Assembly (NCBI RefSeq): GCF_001244735.1
Contig: NZ_LN868937.1
Span: 1,112,894 to 1,176,893, forward strand
Reading direction: 5' to 3'
DNA length: 64,000 nucleotides
DNA from: Bacillus andreraoultii
GTDB taxonomy: Bacteria > Bacillota > Bacilli > Bacillales > Caldibacillaceae
The translations under genes and the position numbers were made by a program. Positions 39,241 through 49,170 of the stretch are shown piece by piece. The notes under the pieces were generated by a model that was not told the DNA's origin, did no database searches, and saw only the letters and a program-made list of their open reading frames with translations. The stretch's first letter is position 1. The number at the start of each line of letters is the position of its first letter.

Positions 39241-39279
39241 CCACATGAAGATAAATGGAAAGGAAGGGAGGCAAGAGTA

Positions 39280-39744
39280 GTGAAATGTCCGTCTTGTAAA
39301 TATAATGGAACAAGGGTTATTGATTCACGACCAGTTGATGAGGGGAGAGCCATTCGCCGTCGACGTGAGTGTGAATCGTGTAGTTACCGTTTTACTACAT
39401 TTGAACGAGTCGAAGAATATCCATTAATTGTCATTAAAAAAGAAGGAACGAGAGAAGAATTTAGTCGAGATAAAATATTAAGAGGTTTATTAAGGGCTTG
39501 TGAAAAACGACCTGTCAGTTTAGACCAATTAGAAAGTATAACGACCGATATTGAGCGGGAACTTCGGAATTTAGGAGTCTCAGAAGTGAAAAGTGAAGAC
39601 GTCGGTGAAATGGTTATGGATAAACTGGCGAAGATTGATGAAGTCGCTTATGTTCGGTTTGCATCTGTCTATCGTCAATTTAAAGATATTAATGTATTCA
39701 TTGAAGAATTAAAAGAAATATTGAAGAAGGAACGAAATGAGTAA
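39280..39744 (+). CDS. nrdR: Transcriptional repressor NrdR
   Basis: A 154-residue regulator of ribonucleotide reductase genes. The N-terminal zinc ribbon has C3, C6 (CPSC) and C31, C34 (CESC), and residues about 49-139 form an ATP-cone that reads the ATP/dATP balance ([24 protein letters not shown]). GTG start with GGGAGG eight bases upstream. Followed by dnaB and dnaI in the conserved Bacillus order, placing dNTP control beside replication initiation. Confidence 0.96.
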   Translation: MKCPSCKYNGTRVIDSRPVDEGRAIRRRRECESCSYRFTTFERVEEYPLIVIKKEGTREEFSRDKILRGLLRACEKRPVSLDQLESITTDIERELRNLGVSEVKSEDVGEMVMDKLAKIDEVAYVRFASVYRQFKDINVFIEELKEILKKERNE

Positions 39745-39827
39745 TATATTTTTGTTTGGAAAAAGAAATGTGTCGGACTAACGAGTGACATTTGAACGAT
39801 GTAAAATGAAAGTTTGAGGTTGTTTTC

Positions 39828-41198
39828 ATGGAACCACATTGGAAAGAAATTATACCAGCCGATCAATACATTGTTTCTATCGATGGACCGGCAAACGAAG
39901 GTGATCTAAAAGTTTTATCCTTCTTATATCAGCCACTCATAGGACCTATAAGTATTAGTTTATATTTAACATTAAAAAGTCAAATTCATATAAATCGACT
40001 ACACTCTGAACCAGCGTCCCATTATTATATCATGAATCTACTTGATTTAAATTTGGGAGAGATTTATAATGCCCGAAAAAAATTAGAGGCAATTGGGTTG
40101 ATGGAGTCTTTTGTAAAACATGATGGTGACTCACGGGAGTTTATTTATATATTGAAGCCACCTCTATCGCCTCGACAGTTTTTCACGGATGGATTATTAA
40201 ATATTTATTTGTATCAAAAGGTCGGTCGTGACTATTATCACCGCTTAAAACAGGATTTTTCTGATGGGGCTATCAACATAAAAGAATTTAATAATATTAC
40301 GATGCCTTTTCAACAAGTATTTAGTTCATCACATTCTTTTTCATACCGTGATAAAATGGATGAGGTTGATTCGGATACAATTTTACCTACACGTGTAGAA
40401 GCAGAACCAATCACTGTTTCTCCTGAATTTTTCGATTTTGAATTGTTTATCGCTGGATTGGATGAGGCTATTGTCCCACGTAAATCTATAACACCTGATG
40501 TTCGAGAAGTGATTGTAAAATTAGCATTTTTATATGGAATTGATGCAATTCAAATGAAAAATATTGTTATGAGGAGTCTTGATAATAATAACGAGGTCGA
40601 TTTAGAAAAACTACGAAAAACTGCAAGAGATTGGTATACGCTAGAGCATTACAATTCGTTACCTAAATTGATTGACCGAACGCAAAGTCCCATTTATGAA
40701 TCGGAAATGGATGTTCCAAAAACACAAGAAGACCGGCTAATCCGTTACCTTGAAACAGTTAGTCCTCGGCAAGTTTTAACTGATGTATCAGATGGCTCGG
40801 AACCTGCCGAAAGTGATTTGCGACTAGTTGAAGATATTATGTTAAATCAGAAACTCAATTCAGGCGTCGTTAATGTCCTTATTCAATATTGTATGTTGCG
40901 GACGGATATGAAATTAACAAGATCTTTTGTTGAAACGATTGCCTCCCATTGGGCAAGGAAAAAAGTGAAAACAGTAAAAGAAGCGATGGAGTTAGCGAAG
41001 GAAGAGCATCGGAAATATGTTGAGTGGCAACAAAATAAAAAGAATGAACCAAAGAAAACAAAACGGAAAAACGTTCGGACAGAAAAAGTACCGAAATGGT
41101 TGGAACATCGTGATCAGCCAAAAGAGGCAGTTGCCGAAAATGTGGATATCGAATTGAAAAAGAGTGTCGAGGAACGGTTGAAAAAGTTTAAGAAGTAA
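39828..41198 (+). CDS. dnaB: Replication initiation and membrane attachment protein DnaB
   Basis: A 456-residue Firmicutes primosomal protein. With DnaD and DnaI it loads the replicative helicase at oriC and at restart sites and is associated with the membrane. Two DnaB/DnaD-like regions are expected: an N-terminal winged-helix part (about 1-200) and a helical part around 300-420 containing LVEDIMLNQKLNSGVVNVLIQYC and the YxxxIxxxW-like SFVETIASHWARKK. The tail (from about 405) is highly charged with KKNEPKKTKRKN. ATG behind a weak SD (GAGGTTG). The next gene starts nine bases later. Confidence 0.94.
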   Translation: MEPHWKEIIPADQYIVSIDGPANEGDLKVLSFLYQPLIGPISISLYLTLKSQIHINRLHSEPASHYYIMNLLDLNLGEIYNARKKLEAIGLMESFVKHDGDSREFIYILKPPLSPRQFFTDGLLNIYLYQKVGRDYYHRLKQDFSDGAINIKEFNNITMPFQQVFSSSHSFSYRDKMDEVDSDTILPTRVEAEPITVSPEFFDFELFIAGLDEAIVPRKSITPDVREVIVKLAFLYGIDAIQMKNIVMRSLDNNNEVDLEKLRKTARDWYTLEHYNSLPKLIDRTQSPIYESEMDVPKTQEDRLIRYLETVSPRQVLTDVSDGSEPAESDLRLVEDIMLNQKLNSGVVNVLIQYCMLRTDMKLTRSFVETIASHWARKKVKTVKEAMELAKEEHRKYVEWQQNKKNEPKKTKRKNVRTEKVPKWLEHRDQPKEAVAENVDIELKKSVEERLKKFKK

Positions 41199-41206
41199 GG
41201 AGGTGC

Positions 41207-42148
41207 ATGGAACATATGGAAAATATTAATAACACGATAAGGCGAATGGGTAATCGTGGGAATTTGCAAAAACAAATGGCAGAGTTGCGCCAAGAGATTA
41301 TGGAAAATAAGGATGTTCGAGCGTTTATGATGGAACATCAAGGGGAAATAACGAGTTCAATGATTGACCGAAGCCTTGGAAAACTATATGAATATATATC
41401 TCAATGTCGGGGCTGTGATGAATGTTCTTCTCTTGCACAATGTAAAAATATTATTCCTGGATTTGAACCAGAACTCGTTATTAAGAATAACGCAATAGAT
41501 GTGCATTATGTTCCCTGTCGTTTGAAAAGACTTGCAGATGAACGGAAAAAACAAGAACGGCTCATCCAATGCTTTTATATGCCTAAAGATGTTTTACAAG
41601 CGTCTCTTAGTGAAGTTATCCTTGATACGGTTAGTCGAATTAAAGCAGTCGATAAAGTCGAACAGTTTATTACGCATTATGACAGGGAGCATTTTCAAAA
41701 AGGATTTTATTTTTATGGACCTTTTGGAACGGGAAAGACGTATTTATTAGGAGCGATTGCCCATGAATTAGCAGAAGTAGGAATTTCATCAATTATTGTT
41801 TATGTTCCCGAACTGATACGAGAGATGAAGCAAGCAATAAGTGATAATACATTAAACGAAAAACTCAATTTATTGAAACATGCTCCCATTTTAATGTTTG
41901 ATGATATTGGGGCTGAAGCAGTTTCAAGTTGGGTACGAGATGAAGTGCTCGGGCCGATTTTACAATATCGCATGTTAGAAAAACTTCCGACCTTTTTTAC
42001 GTCCAATTTTAATTTAAACGAATTAGAACATCATTTAACGTATACACAGCGCGGTGAAGAAGAAAAAGTAAAAGCTGCTCGAATTATTGAACGAATTAAA
42101 TATTTAGCTGAACCCGTTGAAATAGATGGAGCGAATAAGCGTGAATAA
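41207..42148 (+). CDS. dnaI: Primosomal helicase loader DnaI
   Basis: A 313-residue AAA+ helicase loader. The N-terminal zinc-binding part has C-x2-C-x2-C and a further Cys (about 62-75, SQCRGCDECSSLAQC), and the AAA+ core has Walker A GPFGTGKTYLL and Walker B ILMFDDIGAE. It delivers the replicative helicase to DNA. AAGGAGG lies close to ATG 41207 (3-base gap); ATG 41216 three codons later is the alternative with a 12-base gap. It ends the dnaB-dnaI unit at a clear terminator. Confidence 0.95.
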   Translation: MEHMENINNTIRRMGNRGNLQKQMAELRQEIMENKDVRAFMMEHQGEITSSMIDRSLGKLYEYISQCRGCDECSSLAQCKNIIPGFEPELVIKNNAIDVHYVPCRLKRLADERKKQERLIQCFYMPKDVLQASLSEVILDTVSRIKAVDKVEQFITHYDREHFQKGFYFYGPFGTGKTYLLGAIAHELAEVGISSIIVYVPELIREMKQAISDNTLNEKLNLLKHAPILMFDDIGAEAVSSWVRDEVLGPILQYRMLEKLPTFFTSNFNLNELEHHLTYTQRGEEEKVKAARIIERIKYLAEPVEIDGANKRE

Positions 42149-42187
42149 TAGTCGAAAAGCAATAAGAAAAAGTTGTAAACTATTGAT

Positions 42188-42226
42188 AAGCCAGGTGGAG
42201 AAAAAGTAGTCCCATCTGGCTTTTTA
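42188..42226 (+). terminator. Terminator after dnaBI
   Basis: AGCCAGGTGG pairs with CCCATCTGGCT (one bulge) and a TTTTT tail follows. Confidence 0.9.
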
Positions 42227-42512
42227 TATCACTCTTGTTAAACTTTAAGAAGTTTCAAGACTGAAGTGGAGTAACAAAAACATCACAACTGTTTAACAAA
42301 ATAGTTAAGGTGAAGTTGTAATCGATTCATCCTTTATGAATGGAGACATCCGACTTTAGTTGTGTGAGGAAATGCGTTCGATAGGAAGACTACCTAAAGG
42401 GTACTTCAAAGTTGAAAATCTCCATGCTTCCCGCATTCTACTCTGCTATTTTTATTAAAAATATGTCAAACTACTTACAAATATATACAAAATTACTTCT
42501 AAAGTGGCCGAG

Positions 42513-42552
42513 CCCCCCATATATATGGAAACAGGAATGCCTCACAGGGGGG
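42513..42552 (+). promoter_or_regulatory. C6/G6 hairpin that can mask the ytxC SD
   Basis: CCCCCC (42513-42518) can pair with the GGGGGG (42547-42552) that forms the SD of ytxC, enclosing 28 bases with an inner AGG / CCT pairing. This could restrict translation. The other sequence in 42227-42512 shows no gene. Confidence 0.4.
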
Positions 42553-42558
42553 ACGATC

Positions 42559-43389
42559 GTGATTTGTATCCAATTTAATAATCAAGATGATCAAAGTTAT
42601 TTTTATAACATTTTTCAAGAATACCATATTGATAATTTACAAGTAGAAGAGAAAACGTATCAATTAAACTTTATCTATCCAAAAGAAAACAAAGAAGATA
42701 TACTACTTAACATACATACATTACTGAAACGGTTTATTTTGGAGAAAAAGCGGACAGATTGGTGTAAGCGAATATTAGAGGAAGAATTTTTCTTTACAGA
42801 TGTCGATGAACAAATACAAATTATTGAGATGGTGTATTCAATTTTAGCTGGAAAAAGAAAAGACATCCCATTGGAAATTGATCATTCGTTGCTAGAGGAG
42901 CGAGTAGATCAAGCCTTATATGAAGTATTACAAACAGACCAACCTTTTTCTATCGAGGCTTTTACAACCTTCCGACTTCGCTTTTATAGGGAAAAATTAT
43001 CTTCCTATATCGAAGTAGCAATCGATGAATACAAATTAGAACAAGAATATCAATCATTTATTTACTATTTACGTAATTTTTTATCGGATAGAAAAGCAAA
43101 GATGAATTGTATTTATATTGTAAATGAAGATGATTTTATCTTTTTTGATGAAAATAAAAGAGAAATGAAAAGATCAGAACTAAATAAATGTATTGATCGG
43201 AAACTATTATCTGATCATCCAGTTTACGTAGATTCAACTACAATTGCTCCACTTATATCTATTGCACCGGAAAAGATTTATCTTTATACAAATGAACCTG
43301 AAAGTGGAATTATACGAACGTTAAAAAATATATTTGAGGAAAAATTACATATCTATTCACTTCATGCTTTTTCTTTTGAAAATGGGTAG
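42559..43389 (+). CDS. ytxC: YtxC-like sporulation-associated protein
   Basis: A 276-residue soluble protein resembling YtxC, annotated as a putative sporulation protein in Bacillus; its mechanism is unknown. It is rich in charged helices (RFILEKKRTDWCKRILEEEFFF) and has a C-terminal alpha/beta part with LLSDHPVYVDSTTIAPLISIAPEKI. The frame is open 49 codons further upstream, but GTG 42559 has a G6 SD six bases before it and gives MICIQFNNQ, close to the family length. It lies between dnaI and thrS as in B. subtilis. Confidence 0.82.
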   Translation: MICIQFNNQDDQSYFYNIFQEYHIDNLQVEEKTYQLNFIYPKENKEDILLNIHTLLKRFILEKKRTDWCKRILEEEFFFTDVDEQIQIIEMVYSILAGKRKDIPLEIDHSLLEERVDQALYEVLQTDQPFSIEAFTTFRLRFYREKLSSYIEVAIDEYKLEQEYQSFIYYLRNFLSDRKAKMNCIYIVNEDDFIFFDENKREMKRSELNKCIDRKLLSDHPVYVDSTTIAPLISIAPEKIYLYTNEPESGIIRTLKNIFEEKLHIYSLHAFSFENG

Positions 43390-43485
43390 GGAGCTCCCCT
43401 TGCTTTTTTTATGTAAAAAACATATAATACCTACATAAGTTGTTTATCGAATGAAAATCTAAGAAAAATGATTTTTTATATGTAA

Positions 43486-43738
43486 AAGTCATGCGAAGGA
43501 CATGGGTCTTTTATTACGGTTCAAAGAGAGGGAAGGAATGGTGGAAACTTCCTAACACGAATAATTGACTTACCCCCTTTAAACTTCAACTGTGAAAGAT
43601 TTTCGAGTAATAGTTGACGGCCCCGACCGTTATCGGTTACTGAGTCGCGAAAATGTTAATATTTTTGCGAGAATCAGGGTGGAACCACGGGTAACAACAA
43701 CTCGTCCCTATTTTTAGGGGCGAGTTGTTGTTTTTTTA
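43486..43738 (+). promoter_or_regulatory. T-box leader of thrS with antiterminator and terminator
   Basis: The conserved T-box AGGGTGGAACCACGG is at 43676-43690, after stem I-like (GAGAGGGAAGGAATGG) and stem III-like (TCGCGAAAAT / ATTTTTGCGAGA) elements. The competing terminator pairs 43693-43709 with 43716-43732 and ends in T7. It should sense uncharged tRNA-Thr; the specifier codon could not be assigned with confidence. The 5' boundary is approximate. Confidence 0.92.
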
Positions 43739-43790
43739 TAAAGAAAATTGAGGGGTAACAACGAAACTTCTCAAATCAATTTTTGGAAAG

Positions 43791-43874
43791 TAGGAAAGTA
43801 TAAATTTTCTAATTTCTACTTTCCTTATACGCTTAAGCGCATAAGAAAGGCTCTAGCGTCCCTGAGTTTTTCTT
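43791..43874 (+). repeat. Dispersed repeat, copy C (short form) in the thrS leader
   Basis: Begins with the hairpin GGAAAGTA / TACTTTCC, continues through the palindrome CGCTTAAGCG and ends with GGCTCTAGCGTCCCTGAGTTTTTCT. It lacks the roughly 70-bp internal segment of copies B and D. It lies between the T-box terminator and the thrS SD, so it is part of the thrS mRNA. Confidence 0.85.
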
Positions 43875-43911
43875 TAGAAACAAAATTGGAATAAACAAGG
43901 AGGAAAATAGG

Positions 43912-45846
43912 ATGTCAGAAATGATTCAAATTACATTTCCAGATGGAGCAGTAAAGGAGTTTCCAAAAGGGACATCAACAGAAGACATTGCAGCATCGAT
44001 TAGTCCGGGACTAAAGAAAAAAGCATATGCTGGTAAATTTAATGGTGAAGAAATTGACTTACGTACACCGATTGAGGAAAATGGTGAAATTCAAATTTTA
44101 ACAGATAAAGATGCGGAAAGCTTAGAGATTATGCGCCATAGTACAGCGCATTTAATGGCTCAAGCGATTAAGCGCCTATATAAGGATGTAAAGCTCGGCG
44201 TCGGTCCTGTCATCGAAAATGGTTTTTACTATGATATCGATTTGGATGAATCAATTACACCTGAAGATTTACCTAAAATTGAAAAAGAAATGAAAAAGAT
44301 TATTAATGAAAACTTGGAAATCGTGCGAAAAGTGGTTAGTCGTGACGAAGCGATCCAATTATATAAAGAAATTGGCGATGAATATAAATTAGAACTGATT
44401 GAAGCGATTCCTGAAAATGAAACAGTAACCATTTATGAACAAGGTGAATTTTTTGACCTATGTCGTGGTGTGCACGTTCCATCCACTGGAAAAATTAAAG
44501 AGTTCAAATTATTAAGTATTGCTGGTGCTTATTGGCGCGGTGATAGTGATAATAAAATGTTGCAACGGATTTATGGTACAGCATTTTTCACAAAGGCTGA
44601 TCTAGAAGCACATTTAAAAATGTTAGAAGAAGCAAAAGAACGCGATCATCGGAAACTTGGTAAAGAGTTAGATATATTTGCAATCAATCAACTTGTCGGA
44701 CAAGGACTTCCGTTATGGCTTCCAAAAGGTGCTACGATTCGTCGAACAATCGAGCGTTATATTGTTGATAAAGAAATTAGTCTTGGATATGATCACGTGT
44801 ATACACCAGTTCTTGCTAATGTTGATTTATATAAAACAAGCGGTCACTGGGATCATTATCAGGAAGATATGTATCCACCAATGGATATGGGGGATGGGGA
44901 AGAATTAGTGCTTCGTCCAATGAACTGTCCGCACCATATGATGGTTTATAAAAATGCTATGCATTCGTATCGAGAGCTACCAATTCGAATTGCTGAACTT
45001 GGAACGATGCATCGTTACGAAATGAGTGGAGCATTATCTGGTCTACAACGGGTTCGCGGTATGACTTTAAATGACGCACATATTTTCGTTCGTCCAGATC
45101 AAATTCAAGAAGAATTTAAACGTGTTGTTGAATTAATTATGGAAGTTTATAAAGACTTCAACATTACTGATTATTCTTTCCGTTTATCTTACCGTGATCC
45201 GGAAGATACAGAAAAATATTTTGATGATGATGAAATGTGGGAAAAAGCACAAAGTATGCTGAAATCTGCTATGGATGATCTTGGTCTTGAATATTTTGAG
45301 GCAGAAGGTGAAGCTGCATTCTATGGTCCGAAACTAGATGTTCAAGTAAAAACAGCTATTGGTAAAGAGGAAACATTATCTACCGTACAACTCGACTTTT
45401 TACTTCCAGAACGATTTGATTTAAGCTACGTTGGAGAAGATGGAAAACCACATCGTCCGGTCGTTATTCACCGTGGTGTTGTGTCAACAATGGAACGCTT
45501 TGTTGCCTACTTAATTGAAGAATACAAAGGTGCGTTCCCAACATGGCTTGCACCTGTTCAAGTTCAAGTAATCCCAGTATCCCCTGAAATTCACTTTGAC
45601 TATGCTAAGATAGTGAAAGATGAGTTGAAAAAAGCTGGTGTACGAGTGGTACTTGATGCCCGAAATGAAAAGATGGGTTATAAAATTCGTGAAGCACAAG
45701 TTCAAAAGATTCCATACATGCTCGTTGTTGGTGATAAAGAAGTGGAAGAGCGAGCAGTTAATGTTCGTAAATATGGTGAACAAAAATCGGAAACAGTCTC
45801 GTTTGATCGTTTCTTGGAACAAATAAAACAAGAAGCAAGAATATGA
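43912..45846 (+). CDS. thrS: Threonyl-tRNA synthetase
   Basis: A 644-residue class II synthetase. The order is TGS domain (about 1-62), editing domain with [10 protein letters not shown] and the SAD zinc-like pocket, the catalytic domain with motif 2 ([20 protein letters not shown]), zinc ligands in [10 protein letters not shown] and a histidine in PVVIHRG, motif 3, and an anticodon-binding domain (about 535-640, PVQVQVIPV). ATG behind AAGGAGGAAA. Expression is under the T-box upstream. Confidence 0.97.
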   Translation: MSEMIQITFPDGAVKEFPKGTSTEDIAASISPGLKKKAYAGKFNGEEIDLRTPIEENGEIQILTDKDAESLEIMRHSTAHLMAQAIKRLYKDVKLGVGPVIENGFYYDIDLDESITPEDLPKIEKEMKKIINENLEIVRKVVSRDEAIQLYKEIGDEYKLELIEAIPENETVTIYEQGEFFDLCRGVHVPSTGKIKEFKLLSIAGAYWRGDSDNKMLQRIYGTAFFTKADLEAHLKMLEEAKERDHRKLGKELDIFAINQLVGQGLPLWLPKGATIRRTIERYIVDKEISLGYDHVYTPVLANVDLYKTSGHWDHYQEDMYPPMDMGDGEELVLRPMNCPHHMMVYKNAMHSYRELPIRIAELGTMHRYEMSGALSGLQRVRGMTLNDAHIFVRPDQIQEEFKRVVELIMEVYKDFNITDYSFRLSYRDPEDTEKYFDDDEMWEKAQSMLKSAMDDLGLEYFEAEGEAAFYGPKLDVQVKTAIGKEETLSTVQLDFLLPERFDLSYVGEDGKPHRPVVIHRGVVSTMERFVAYLIEEYKGAFPTWLAPVQVQVIPVSPEIHFDYAKIVKDELKKAGVRVVLDARNEKMGYKIREAQVQKIPYMLVVGDKEVEERAVNVRKYGEQKSETVSFDRFLEQIKQEARI

Positions 45847-45940
45847 ATTTAACGTAATAGCATCATAGCTTAAATAAATAGTTAACCCTATAAAGATTCA
45901 TCTTAGAATACGTGTGCAAGTGAAATTCTTGGGAAAAAAT

Positions 45941-45979
45941 GAATTCACTTTTCATGCTGATACTTGTAAAGTGAATTTC
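45941..45979 (+). terminator. Hairpin after thrS (probable terminator)
   Basis: GAATTCACTTT pairs with AAAGTGAATTTC around a 16-base loop and is followed by TATATT, about 95 bases after the thrS stop. Confidence 0.6.
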
Positions 45980-46004
45980 TATATTGACAGATGAAGGACA
46001 AAAT

Positions 46005-46045
46005 AACAGGCTGAAAACGTTGATTTACAATCTTTTCAGCCTGTT
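46005..46045. terminator. Perfect 13-bp inverted repeat
   Basis: AACAGGCTGAAAA / TTTTCAGCCTGTT with a 15-base loop. On the minus strand it is followed by ATTTTGT, so it may act from either side. Between 46046 and 46411 only a 66-codon frame without family resemblance occurs, which I do not call. Confidence 0.55.
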
Positions 46046-46411
46046 ATCGGTTGATAACAAATGTTAGCTTTTACAAAATTTAATAAATAGAAACACACAA
46101 ATCCTAATTTCCTCTCTGAAAACAAGTACAAGAATAGAGTTGTGTGCAAATGAATAATAATATAATCTCCCCGTAATTATTAGAAGTAAAAATACAAACA
46201 GTAAAAATAATTAAGATGGATTACAAAAAGAACAGCTTGCAGGGCTCATTACTAATAAATTGTCACACGGACAAATCGATTCAAGGTAATTACTGGTACG
46301 CTTCCGACCCCATCCATCAAGTAAATATTTTTGATGATTTCCATATTTTAGAATATACTTTTCTCAGAAATAAGCAACAACTTTTGAGAGGAGTATTTTT
46401 TTGTAAGCTAA

Positions 46412-46620
46412 GATAAACAATCGGAAGTGGAACGAATATCAGTTGAACTAGAAAAGAGACTTTCTATTGAACAAATTCGTCAATGTGCAAGAAAGCAGAG
46501 ACTTTGATTAGAAGGACTAAATTAAAAGCAGAACACTTTCTACTACTTTTTTTGAACGAGGATTTAGTCGGGATCAATTCTCTCGTTCAACTATGTACCT
46601 CACTCAGTACGAACTTTTAA
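46412..46620 (+). pseudogene. Remnant of an IS4-family transposase N-terminal region
   Basis: Two frames joined by a shift near 46500 read as SVELEKRLSIEQIRQCARKQ and then LIRRTKLKAEHFLLLFLNEDL followed by INSLVQLCTSLST. This has the spacing and residues of IS4/IS231-like transposase N-termini (an A-R-x-x-G-F-x-K-R-x-x-K-L region, then a helix ending in LCxxLS). The rest of the transposase and the terminal inverted repeats are missing. No mobile activity is expected. The family call is by recollection, not a search. Confidence 0.4.
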
Positions 46621-46726
46621 TGGACAAGGCGAAAAATTAGATGAATATAGTTTGTAATAATTATAATTGAAATTGTCGATAAGTTTTATTCTTTTGCAAT
46701 TATAATGAAAGGAAGGTGAATAAAAG

Positions 46727-46866
46727 TTGAAAAAATTTGAAGAAGAATATCCTATGCTTAAAAATGACAAAATGAAAAGAGAAAAACAACATAAAACTTT
46801 AAATATAGTCTTTTATTAATCGTTACTTTTATAATTATTATTGTAAGAATAATCTTAAGTGGCTAA
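46727..46866 (+). pseudogene. Frameshifted small single-TM protein
   Basis: A TTG with AAGGAAGG about ten bases upstream opens 30 codons with a charged start (KKFEEEYPMLKNDKMKREK). The stop falls just as a hydrophobic stretch begins; in the next frame the sequence continues as LLLIVTFIIIIVRIILSG and stops at 46866. One base difference near 46811 would join them into a roughly 49-residue charged-then-TM protein. It may be a decayed gene. The family is unknown. Confidence 0.4.
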
Positions 46867-47170
46867 ATATTAGAGTGATAATAAATCAGAATGTATGTAA
46901 ATTATCGAATTTAGGGGGGATAATAAACGATAACTTTCATGAAATTTGGTTAAATTATTTCCCGTAAAATATCTACTAAAATACCTTCAACTCTAAAGAG
47001 TAAAAATTCTTCGTGATAATTCAAATGTTTTTATCCCAAAAAGTGTCTTTTCAGAGAACACCTAAAATTGATAAATTTCCTCTTTTTGGTTGTTTTTTTT
47101 TGTACTTTTGTATATTATCATTAAAATTGATGTAAAGTAAAGAATTATCAAAAAAGATAGGAGGGGCTTT

Positions 47171-47461
47171 TTGAATTCGATTTTCATACTCATTATATTG
47201 TTTGCTTTACTTGTTTCCACTTTAATTTGCTTTTACGTATTTAAAAAAGTAAATAGATGGAAATTAATAGTTTGTGCTTTTTTTGTCAATACAATTATCC
47301 TAGGTGGCGCATCAGCAGTACTATATAAAATAGATCCGCAAAAGTTTCATAAGGAATCCTATCGTTTGTTTGATAGTTTAGGAATTGTAGCACTATTATT
47401 TTTTATACCAATAATTACCTGGATTAATATCATCGTTATCCAATTAAGAAAAAATGATTGA
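47171..47461 (+). CDS. Small three-TM membrane protein of unknown function
   Basis: A 96-residue protein with hydrophobic segments at about 3-24, 32-52 and 68-90, a basic linker (KKVNRWK) and a short loop (KIDPQKFHKESYRLF). I do not recognise a family. A TTG start follows AGGAGGGG by about four to six bases, and a terminator follows 22 bases after the stop, so it looks like a real single-gene unit in an otherwise decayed stretch between thrS and infC. Confidence 0.6.
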   Translation: MNSIFILIILFALLVSTLICFYVFKKVNRWKLIVCAFFVNTIILGGASAVLYKIDPQKFHKESYRLFDSLGIVALLFFIPIITWINIIVIQLRKND

Positions 47462-47482
47462 GTTTATTTCACTTTTAATAAA

Positions 47483-47515
47483 GCCTAATTTCAATAATAT
47501 TGGGCCTATTTTTTT
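47483..47515 (+). terminator. Terminator after the small membrane protein
   Basis: GCCTAAT pairs with ATTGGGC (one G-U), then a T7 run. The segment 47516-47718 downstream holds only short imperfect hairpins and no supported gene. Confidence 0.75.
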
Positions 47516-47718
47516 AAAAAAAAGCAGGCTCAGTGTTGAACGGGCTTTATTATAGGAGGAGTGGCCGATTGTAGCGGATTCTTATATAGAGGTATTATTT
47601 CACAGATCCCAAATCAAACTCAAAAAAGACTGTTTCTTCCATAGCTAAAAAAATTATTGTCATTCCCGCCCTTTTTTGTTATACTTCTCTTTGTTGTGTT
47701 TGTAGTAGAAAACATAAC

Positions 47719-47747
47719 TTGACAATTTGTCTTATCTATGCTATATT
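47719..47747 (+). promoter_or_regulatory. infC operon promoter (sigma-A)
   Basis: Perfect TTGACA (47719-47724), 17-bp spacer, TATATT (47742-47747). Confidence 0.8.
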
Positions 47748-47753
47748 TAACAA

Positions 47754-47903
47754 AGTGAATTGAATACGGTGTTTGTAAAAGAAGAGGCACCCGCTTCTCA
47801 CCTGGAGGACGCAATTTGTTGTTAACAGGTCTTTAACATAGCAAACGATGATGTGTTTTGACACAATATCAAATGTGCGGGTGTTTTATCCTGCACATTT
47901 TTT
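47754..47903 (+). promoter_or_regulatory. L20 autoregulatory leader of infC-rpmI-rplT
   Basis: Between the promoter and infC lies a leader with the conserved-looking segment GAGGCACCCGCTTCTCACC and a terminator AAATGTGCGGG / CCTGCACATTT followed by TTT (47871-47903). In B. subtilis ribosomal protein L20 binds such a leader and promotes premature termination. Assigned by position, architecture and recalled motif. Confidence 0.75.
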
Positions 47904-47983
47904 ATTATATTATTGAATAGTCGGGTTCTGTTCTTTTGTAACCAAACTCAAGTATTCATGAAATTCTTTGGAGGTGTCCTAAT

Positions 47984-48711
<728 letters not shown>

Positions 48712-48750
48712 TCTTAAACAACGTAAGAATTATTAGGAGGGTTTTTAACT

Positions 48751-49110
48751 ATGGCACGTGTAAAAGGTGGTACTGTTACGCGCAGACGTCGTAAAAAAGT
48801 ACTTAAATTAGCTAAAGGTTATTATGGTTCAAAACATACTTTATATAAAGTTGCAAATCAACAAGTAATGAAATCTTTAATGTATGCATATCGTGACCGT
48901 CGTAAACGTAAAAGTGAATTCCGTAAATTATGGATTACACGTATTAATGCGGCAGCACGTCAAAACGGTCTTTCCTATAGCCGATTAATGCACGGTTTAA
49001 AACTTGCAGGTATTGAAGTAAACCGTAAAATGCTTTCAGATCTAGCTATCACTGATCCACAAGCATTCACACAACTTGCTGATTCAGCTAAAGCTCAATT
49101 AAATAAATAA
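48751..49110 (+). CDS. rplT: Ribosomal protein bL20
   Basis: A 119-residue 23S rRNA-binding assembly protein with [25 protein letters not shown] at its basic N-terminus (given here in two parts around the arginine run) and the globular LHGLK-like region ([23 protein letters not shown] split over two helices) near the end. It also acts as the repressor of its own operon through the leader upstream. ATG behind AGGAGGG. A terminator follows. Confidence 0.97.
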   Translation: MARVKGGTVTRRRRKKVLKLAKGYYGSKHTLYKVANQQVMKSLMYAYRDRRKRKSEFRKLWITRINAAARQNGLSYSRLMHGLKLAGIEVNRKMLSDLAITDPQAFTQLADSAKAQLNK

Positions 49111-49120
49111 TGCATAAAAC

Positions 49121-49158
49121 ACGGGACTGTTTTTTTGAATAGTCCCGTATTTATTTTT
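49121..49158 (+). terminator. Terminator after rplT
   Basis: ACGGGACT / AGTCCCGT with a 12-base loop and a T-rich tail ATTTATTTTT. Confidence 0.85.
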
Positions 49159-49170
49159 GAGGTGGAAATT

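Noticed and set aside
46216-46416. 66-codon frame on the plus strand
   Set aside because: No SD before the ATG, no family pattern, and it lies in a decayed AT-rich stretch.
47556-47640. Short GTG frame behind AGGAGG near 47556
   Set aside because: The SD touches the start codon, and the 27-codon product has no recognisable feature.
47620-47814. 64-codon minus-strand frame over the infC promoter and leader
   Set aside because: It is antisense to a well-defined promoter and L20 leader and has no SD.
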